Positions 1-5,138 of a stretch of 8,885 nucleotides of DNA are shown in pieces. The notes below the pieces were generated by a model. The model ran no database searches. It worked only from the letters and a program-made list of their open reading frames with translations, and was not told where the DNA came from. Position 1 is the stretch's first letter; each line of letters opens with the position of its first letter. The stretch is taken from the NCBI GenBank assembly GCA_016935595.1, contig JAFGQQ010000002.1:1-8885 (forward strand), read 5' to 3'. This DNA is from Bacteroidales bacterium (lineage in GTDB: Bacteria > Bacteroidota > Bacteroidia > Bacteroidales > UBA10428). The position numbers were made by a program, and so were the translations under genes.

Positions 1-648
1 GTAGCCAATTTTTATTTCATCCCCAAAACCACATTCTGATAAAAAATTTATCTCAATTCTTTTAATTTCTCTCTTTTCAAAAATATCCGGTGACAAACAA
101 TTTAAAGCCCATTCTACATATTTTACATTGTTTACATGACTATTAACATCAACATCGGAATATTTTACTTGAATACTATGCTTATAATCAATCACTTCTG
201 GGATATTTATCCTTCTAAATTTGTAATCAATCGCCTGTTTATTACAATAAGAATTAAAATTAGTAAATACCTGTTCAACTTTTTGAGGCCGCCTTGTTTT
301 TAAATCCAAAACTAACCAAGAACTTGCAGATTTACATAATAATTTGGAATCTTTATATATTTCGAAATCTCTTAAAGCCAGGAGACTATCAATACCTTTC
401 GGCCATGTATTAACCTGAACTATATCTCCCCAATTTGGATATTCCAATATTTCAATAACCAAGCCTGACAAAGCCCAAAATTTACCTTGTTTTAATAAAT
501 CAGTATAACCAAAAGACAAGCTCTCAGCTTGTTTCCATGCAACATCCTGAAAAAACTGCAGTATAGAAGTTAATTTACATTTGGCTAAAAAATCTGCATC
601 GTAGGAATGTATATTATATTTTTCTTTCCAAATATTTGGCTGATTCAT
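1..648 (-). CDS. Acyl-ACP thioesterase, 3' end cut off by window edge
   Basis: The reading frame is open from an ATG at 646-648 down to base 1 with no stop, giving 216 residues of a protein usually about 240-250 long, so only a short C-terminal piece is missing. It belongs to the FatA/FatB-like acyl-ACP thioesterases, cytoplasmic double-hotdog enzymes that hydrolyse fatty acyl-ACP to free fatty acid and ACP. The first hotdog shows QFFQDVAWKQAESLSFG (31-47), FWALSG (57-62) and TWPKGIDSLLALRDFEIY (81-98). The second carries the catalytic-type segment DVDVNSHVNNVKYVEW (165-180), where the Asp, Asn169 and His171 match the active-site block of plant and bacterial homologues (family knowledge). The start lies 17 bases after the stop of the upstream I42 lipoprotein gene, so it is probably the downstream part of the same transcript. 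The region before the start is AT-rich with only a weak AAGAAA. The assignment is secure at family level; chain-length preference cannot be read. Confidence 0.9.
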   Translation of the reverse strand, partial: MNQPNIWKEKYNIHSYDADFLAKCKLTSILQFFQDVAWKQAESLSFGYTDLLKQGKFWALSGLVIEILEYPNWGDIVQVNTWPKGIDSLLALRDFEIYKDSKLLCKSASSWLVLDLKTRRPQKVEQVFTNFNSYCNKQAIDYKFRRINIPEVIDYKHSIQVKYSDVDVNSHVNNVKYVEWALNCLSPDIFEKREIKRIEINFLSECGFGDEIKIGY

Positions 649-665
649 TATAATTATTTCTTAAA

Positions 666-1055
666 CTACTTAATTTTTAACCTATAAATAGCCGAGTCAA
701 CAGGCGGTTTATTTTCCCAATCGCGCAAATAATAAAAAACTATAGTTGAATTGCCTTTGTTTATTGCTTTAAATTTCCATGTTTCGTCAATAGGAGCGCC
801 AATTTTTACAAATTCGGTTTTTTCTCTGATTTCTTCTATATCTAACAACCTGATATTAGAAGTATCAGAATCCTCACCAATTTTCCATCTGTAACCAGTT
901 GAAGGATTTGATTTTAATTTTATTTCAAATTCTTCACCATTTTCAACAATGATTTTATTTGCATTATTCTTTTTAAAAATACTATTATTACAGGCAAACA
1001 TCAATATAACTGCCAATAATAAAATAAATATATTAATATTTTTATGATAACTCAT
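666..1055 (-). CDS. Chagasin-like (MEROPS I42) protease-inhibitor lipoprotein
   Basis: I choose the ATG at 1053-1055 (129 residues). The frame stays open to an ATG at 1115, but that would add 20 residues in front of a complete signal peptide and overlap aroE by 59 bases. From the chosen start the protein has a lipoprotein signal: polar MSYHKN, a hydrophobic stretch to residue 20, then Cys22 in LMFAC. Met at -3 is not canonical. The mature part fits the I42 family of immunoglobulin-like inhibitors of papain-type cysteine peptidases: NPSTGYRW (50-57) matches the NPTTGY loop, GAPIDETWKFKA (86-97) the middle loop region, and FYYLRDWE (107-114) the RPWE motif. The glycine-rich part of the middle loop is reduced and Pro of RPWE is Asp. 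The start follows the aroE stop by one base (TAATATG), suggesting translational coupling. It probably acts at the envelope against endogenous or foreign cysteine proteases; the target is unknown. An ATG at 1074-1076 is a less likely start. Confidence 0.8.
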   Translation of the reverse strand: MSYHKNINIFILLLAVILMFACNNSIFKKNNANKIIVENGEEFEIKLKSNPSTGYRWKIGEDSDTSNIRLLDIEEIREKTEFVKIGAPIDETWKFKAINKGNSTIVFYYLRDWENKPPVDSAIYRLKIK

Positions 1056-1056
1056 A

Positions 1057-1806
1057 TTAACTATTCCAAATTTCATAAGCTTTTTCTGCCTGTAAATGAA
1101 GCATTTCCAATCCATTTTTAATTTTAGCTCCTTTTTCTTTTCCTCTTCGCAAAAATACTGTTTCCGAAGGATTATATACTAAATCGAATAAAATATGATC
1201 GGGTGTAATAAAATTATAGGGTATAGGTGGAAAAGTATTTATATCAGGATAAGTGCCTAATGGCGTGCAATGTACAACTATTAATCTCTGTTTCATCATT
1301 TTTTCATCAATCTCCTCATACCTGATTTCATTTTCTTTTAATTCCTCAATTGATGCCGAAATAAATTCAATGTTTAATTTTTTAAAAATATACTTTATGG
1401 CTTTCGACGCGCCCCCTGTACCTAAAATCAATGCTTTTTTATGTATATCTTTTATAATTAAGGGCGCTACTGAATTTTCAAATCCGTAAACATCGGTATT
1501 GTAACCTTTTAAATTAATGCTGGTTCCGGTTCTTGTTATTTTAATAGTATTTACTGCACCTATTTCTTCAACAGCAGGGTCTAATTCATCTAAATATTTA
1601 ATTACCTGTTCTTTATAAGGAATTGTGACGTTCAATCCCAGTAAACAACGATTATTTATAATAATATCTGGAATTTTATTGATGTTGTCAATAGGAAAAT
1701 TTACATATTTCGAATTTCTAATATTCTCTTCCTTAAATTTATTGGTAAAGTATCCTTTAGAAAAGGAATGATCTAATGGAAATCCGATTAAACCGTATAA
1801 CTTCAT
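1057..1806 (-). CDS. aroE: Shikimate dehydrogenase (AroE)
   Basis: Cytoplasmic enzyme that reduces 3-dehydroshikimate to shikimate with NADPH (EC 1.1.1.25), the fourth step of the chorismate pathway. The 249 residues are slightly shorter than E. coli AroE (272) but complete. The substrate domain shows LIGFPLDHSFSK (6-17), NVTIPYKE (59-66) with catalytic-type Lys65, IGAVNTIK (82-89) and GYNTDVYGF (101-109) with catalytic-type Asp105. The dinucleotide domain has LGTGGASKA (128-136) and a CTPLG motif (180-184). LFDLVYNPSET (206-216) and NGLEMLHLQAEKAYEIW (231-247) form the conserved C-terminal part. After beta-2 of the NADP fold the sequence reads FISAS (148-152), where family members normally have an Arg (NRT or VSR) that contacts the 2'-phosphate of NADP. 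The cofactor preference may therefore be altered (inference). It lies 39 bases after the popT stop and 1 base before the I42 lipoprotein start, within a probable operon. Confidence 0.96.
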   Translation of the reverse strand: MKLYGLIGFPLDHSFSKGYFTNKFKEENIRNSKYVNFPIDNINKIPDIIINNRCLLGLNVTIPYKEQVIKYLDELDPAVEEIGAVNTIKITRTGTSINLKGYNTDVYGFENSVAPLIIKDIHKKALILGTGGASKAIKYIFKKLNIEFISASIEELKENEIRYEEIDEKMMKQRLIVVHCTPLGTYPDINTFPPIPYNFITPDHILFDLVYNPSETVFLRRGKEKGAKIKNGLEMLHLQAEKAYEIWNS

Positions 1807-1845
1807 AATTTGGTATTTAAATCATTCAAAATTATTAAAAATATC

Positions 1846-2772
1846 TCACTTTTTAGCTTCTGCATACTTCTCAATAATCCAAATCGATATAATACCAATA
1901 ATAACAAATGTAATTGCTAAAAAAACCTCACTATTAAATTGTTTGGGTAAATACCTTTCATAACTTTGCACAATATACTCTCCGTTATCTTTTAAAAACG
2001 GATTACCGAAAGAATCAACCTTATAAATTTCATTTTTCCATGGCCAAAGAATTCCTAAAGAACCAAGAATAAAACCTGTTAATAATGAAATAGTTTGATC
2101 TTTAAATTTCTTAAAAATCCATGATAAAAGATGAGAAAAGGCAAGCAATCCAACACCTGCACCAAGTAATAAGGGAAGTAAAATATCGAGCCTTATATTA
2201 TTTATTGCTTCAATAACAACTAATTGATAATTACCCATTAAAATCAAAACAAACGAACCTGAAAGTCCAGGTAAAATCATGCTACATATAGCTACTATAC
2301 CACATATTATTAAATAAACGAAATTTTCATTTTCAGTAGCAGGGTTTAAAAAGGTAATACCAAAAGCGATAACTCCTCCTGCAATAAAAGAAATTATTAC
2401 AGATGTGTTCCATTTTTCAACAGTTTTGCCTATAAAATAGATGGAGGCTAGTATAAGTCCAAAAAAATAAGCCCATATATAGACCGGATAATTTCTGAAC
2501 AAATTATCTAATATTTTTGCGAGTGTTACAACACTAAACAAAATACCTATAAATACTGATAACAAAAAATTAAAATTGACATAATGGTTGAATTCTTTAA
2601 ACTTACCGGTAAATAACAATTTTATTGCTTTTAAATCGAAAGACTTAATAGAATTTATTAATTTTTCGAATATGCCGGTAATTAGGGCAATTGTTCCTCC
2701 TGAGACTCCAGGAATTACATTTGCAGTGCCCATTCCTGCACCTTTTAAAAAAAACAGAAAATATTTTTTCAC
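1846..2772 (-). CDS. popT: PopT / DUF368 undecaprenyl-phosphate translocase
   Basis: Polytopic inner-membrane protein of the DUF368 family. Members have been shown to return undecaprenyl phosphate (C55-P) to the cytoplasmic leaflet, so the carrier can be reused for peptidoglycan and surface-glycan synthesis (established for PopT proteins). The 308 residues carry the paired family motifs: KGAGMGTANVIPGVSGGTIA at the N terminus (10-29), and MILPGLSGSFVLILMGNY (165-182) in the second half. Both are re-entrant-type PG(V/L)SG motifs. Further hydrophobic segments lie around 68-85, 98-116, 123-142, 150-166, 196-220, 228-243 and 283-300. The start codon is GTG (2770-2772). An in-frame TAA directly precedes it, so it is the first possible start, and it gives the usual KKYFLFFLKG beginning. 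The gap to comA upstream is 112 bases and contains a weak promoter-like TTTATTTG (2826 to 2819) and a small 6-bp hairpin near 2809-2824. aroE follows 39 bases downstream. Confidence 0.93.
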   Translation of the reverse strand: MKKYFLFFLKGAGMGTANVIPGVSGGTIALITGIFEKLINSIKSFDLKAIKLLFTGKFKEFNHYVNFNFLLSVFIGILFSVVTLAKILDNLFRNYPVYIWAYFFGLILASIYFIGKTVEKWNTSVIISFIAGGVIAFGITFLNPATENENFVYLIICGIVAICSMILPGLSGSFVLILMGNYQLVVIEAINNIRLDILLPLLLGAGVGLLAFSHLLSWIFKKFKDQTISLLTGFILGSLGILWPWKNEIYKVDSFGNPFLKDNGEYIVQSYERYLPKQFNSEVFLAITFVIIGIISIWIIEKYAEAKK

Positions 2773-2884
2773 TTAAAAAATTATATTTAAAAATTTATTA
2801 ATTCAGGATATTTGTATTCAAATAAAACAACTGATGAATTATTTAATACAAGTAATAATTATTGACTTAAATTAATGTGAATTA

Positions 2885-3646
2885 CTATTCAGGTAAAAAA
2901 TCGAAAAAAGTATCCCCTCTTAAGCCCAATCGTAAAGATTCTAATGGAAACACTTCGTTTGTAGCAATATTACCTAAATTAACATTGGCTCCTAATAATT
3001 TTATAAAATAAACTTGTTGTGGTTTATTGGGAGCTTCCCATAATACATTTTCCGGATTAATATGTTCAATAATATCCGTTATTAAACCAGCATTAGGTGT
3101 TCCATCAGAATTATAAATGCCAATTGTCCCGCTTTCCCTGGCTTCTGCAATTACTTTCCACGAACCAGCTTCTAATTCATCTTTCATCATTTTAATCCAT
3201 TTCTCAGGCGGAATGACTACACCTTTCTTTTTCGAACCAACTTCTGATAAAACAGTAACTTCCTTTGACATGATCTCTATGTATTTTAATTTCTCTTCAT
3301 GAAACATTTCAAACGAACCATCTGAAATTTCAATTACTTCTAATTTATATTTATTTATAAATTTTCTGTATTCTTCAAATTTATTACGGGCAATAAATAA
3401 TTCAAATAATGTTCCGCCGAAGTATGGTTGAATATTGGCCTTTTTATATAACTTTATTTTTTCTTCAAGATTTTTTACAATTAGCGCTGTGCCGAATCCA
3501 ATTTTTGCTAAATCTGAATAATCTGCACTAACTTCAATAAAATTCTTAACTTCATTTAAACTTAAGCCTTTATCCATCATCATTGTAAGACCACTTTCCC
3601 TCTTTTTTTTTGTTCTTTCGGGAATATACGGCAGTTGATAATTCAT
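2885..3646 (-). CDS. comA: Phosphosulfolactate synthase (ComA family)
   Basis: Soluble (beta/alpha)8-barrel enzyme of the ComA family, which adds sulfite to phosphoenolpyruvate to form (2R)-3-phosphosulfolactate (EC 4.4.1.19). In methanogens this starts coenzyme M synthesis. Bacillus YitD and plant Hsa32 are relatives. The 253 residues match family length and landmarks: AKIGFGTALI (47-56), YFGGTLFELF (75-84), VIEISDGSF (104-112), VLSEVGSKK (132-140), VIAEARESGTIGIY (165-178), VLWEAPNKPQQVYF (201-214), GANVNLGNI (219-227) and LESLRLGLRGDTFFDFLP (235-252). The start lies 4 bases after the stop of the TPR gene, so the two are almost certainly co-transcribed. No comB-like phosphatase or comC-like dehydrogenase is in the window. 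The product may feed a sulfolactate or other sulfonate pathway rather than coenzyme M (inference). The family call is strong; physiological role and substrate are less certain. Confidence 0.92.
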   Translation of the reverse strand: MNYQLPYIPERTKKKRESGLTMMMDKGLSLNEVKNFIEVSADYSDLAKIGFGTALIVKNLEEKIKLYKKANIQPYFGGTLFELFIARNKFEEYRKFINKYKLEVIEISDGSFEMFHEEKLKYIEIMSKEVTVLSEVGSKKKGVVIPPEKWIKMMKDELEAGSWKVIAEARESGTIGIYNSDGTPNAGLITDIIEHINPENVLWEAPNKPQQVYFIKLLGANVNLGNIATNEVFPLESLRLGLRGDTFFDFLPE

Positions 3647-3650
3647 TTTA

Positions 3651-5060
3651 TTATACTTTATATTTATTAATAATTGATGTAATGTATTTAGGTATTTTAT
3701 CTTCGGGTATGTAATTATAGATAAATTGTATCTGAGTGTTATTTATACTTAAGGCTTTCATTAAGTATTTAACAGCTTGTTCCTTGTTATTCAAACATAT
3801 AAAATAAGCAGCTATTTTATAAGTATATTCAGCAATTCCTGAATTATACTCATACCCGTTCAATAAAATATTTATAGCTTCATTATAAATTCCTTGTACC
3901 CAAAAAATATCGGCATATAAAAGCCACGATTCAAAGTCGTAAATATCAATCTCAATAGCTTTTTTAAAGGCTGCTTTGGCTTTATTAAAGGCTTTCATTC
4001 TTACCAATACTTTACCATATGCATACCAGTAATCGCCGTTATCATTGTCAAAATCGATAGCTTTTTTAATATATTCTGAACTTAAATTATAATTGTCCCT
4101 ATACATTTCAACAATTCCTAATCCATACCAGCCATCAGGGTAAAAAGGGTCAATTTCAATTACCTGGTTATAATATAAACTTGCTGAAGAATAATTATTA
4201 ATTTTTTCGTAAGCTTCACCAATGCAACATAAAGCTTGTAAATTTTTTGCATCGGATTTTAAAACTTCATTAAGTATTTTTATTGCATTTATTGCATCTC
4301 CCTGATTCAATAAATTATTTGCTTTATTGAAATATGCAGGTAAATGTTTGTTATTTAATGCCAATGCAAAATCGTATGCTTCAATGGCTTTGTTATAATC
4401 ATCTAATTTATCGTATATCTCTCCTAGAGCAAACCAAATATTATCTGCAAACGGATCAATATCTAGATATTTATTATAAAAAAATATACTTTTTTCATAA
4501 TCACCTTCCATCATATGGCAATAAGCCAATTCGTAAATAATATCCAGATTATTCTGTTCAATTGAAAAGGCTTGTACAAGATACTCAATCGCTAATTTAA
4601 AATTATTGTTTTCGGTTAATATACTTGAGATATTAAACAATGTTTCCAGTTTATTTTCAACGGATAATTCCAGGGACCGATTAAATTCCTCTTCAGCTTT
4701 TACATGGTTTCCTAGTAAACAATAAGCATTTCCTTTTATCAATGGAATTTCAAAATTAAAAACTTCGTAATTTTCTAATTCTTCTAATATTTTCAGGGTT
4801 TCGGCAGGATGACCTTTTTCTAAAAACACCTGACTCTTTTTTAATAAAATAGCGGCTGAGTTCGGATGTTGGAGGAAAGCTATTTCAGCTGCAGTAAATG
4901 CTTTATTATAATCAAGGTTATCTAAATAATAATCAATAATGCTTTCGAACTCTTCAACATCAAAGTAAATTAATTTGTCATTCTTTAGCATATCTTCATA
5001 TTTGCCTAACAATTCATCGTAGCTATTTTCCTCGTAATATGATTCTCTTTCTTCAAGCAT
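3651..5060 (-). CDS. Tetratricopeptide-repeat protein (about 12 TPRs), function unknown
   Basis: The 469-residue protein is built almost wholly of TPR units. From residue 173 to 440 the repeats recur with an exact 34-residue step (starts near 173, 207, 241, 275, 309, 343, 377, 411), with typical W/Y-x2-L-G/A/Y, A-x3-F/Y and ID/NP positions, for example YWYAYGKVLVRMKAFNKAK (344-362). About four more degenerate units fill residues 36-169. The first 40 residues are acidic and Glu/Tyr-rich, with no signal peptide or membrane segment, so it is probably a cytoplasmic protein-protein scaffold. I cannot name a specific function. The stop is 4 bases before comA, pointing to a functional link with ComA or the operon products. 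The ATG at 5058-5060 is preceded by an AT-rich region without Shine-Dalgarno and by a TAnnTTTG-type element, so this gene probably opens the operon. A TPR gene beside comA is, as I recall, common in Bacteroidota. Confidence 0.9.
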   Translation of the reverse strand: MLEERESYYEENSYDELLGKYEDMLKNDKLIYFDVEEFESIIDYYLDNLDYNKAFTAAEIAFLQHPNSAAILLKKSQVFLEKGHPAETLKILEELENYEVFNFEIPLIKGNAYCLLGNHVKAEEEFNRSLELSVENKLETLFNISSILTENNNFKLAIEYLVQAFSIEQNNLDIIYELAYCHMMEGDYEKSIFFYNKYLDIDPFADNIWFALGEIYDKLDDYNKAIEAYDFALALNNKHLPAYFNKANNLLNQGDAINAIKILNEVLKSDAKNLQALCCIGEAYEKINNYSSASLYYNQVIEIDPFYPDGWYGLGIVEMYRDNYNLSSEYIKKAIDFDNDNGDYWYAYGKVLVRMKAFNKAKAAFKKAIEIDIYDFESWLLYADIFWVQGIYNEAINILLNGYEYNSGIAEYTYKIAAYFICLNNKEQAVKYLMKALSINNTQIQFIYNYIPEDKIPKYITSIINKYKV

Positions 5061-5082
5061 ATATAAAATATAATATCTAACT

Positions 5083-5090
5083 CAAAAATA
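5083..5090 (-). promoter_or_regulatory. Candidate Bacteroidota -7 promoter element for the TPR-comA operon
   Basis: Read on the minus strand, this is TATTTTTG, a full match to the TAnnTTTG -7 consensus described for the primary sigma factor of Bacteroides and Flavobacterium. It ends 22 bases before the ATG of the TPR gene, leaving a short leader. No clear TTTG-type -33 box is found at the expected distance upstream. The 78-base gap between this operon and the preceding lipoprotein gene is the natural place for a promoter. In DNA this AT-rich, chance matches are common. Confidence 0.45.
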
Positions 5091-5138
5091 GCAAATAAAT
5101 AAAATGTTGATACATTGAGATGTTAAAATTTATTAAAT

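Noticed and set aside
1056..1115. Upstream start giving a 149-residue I42 protein
   Set aside because: It would overlap aroE by 59 bases and put 20 residues before a complete lipoprotein signal peptide that begins at the ATG at 1055.
1253..1489. Plus-strand open frame of 78 codons inside aroE
   Set aside because: It is antisense to a fully conserved aroE and shows no family motif; it is a shadow of the real gene.
2805..2826. Small hairpin (ATTTG-TATT-CAAAT) between comA and popT as a terminator
   Set aside because: The stem is only 6 bp, AT-rich and lacks a proper U-tract. It is noted in the popT entry but not called.
4334..4540. Plus-strand open frame of 68 codons inside the TPR gene
   Set aside because: Antisense to regular TPR repeats; its content only mirrors the repeat composition.
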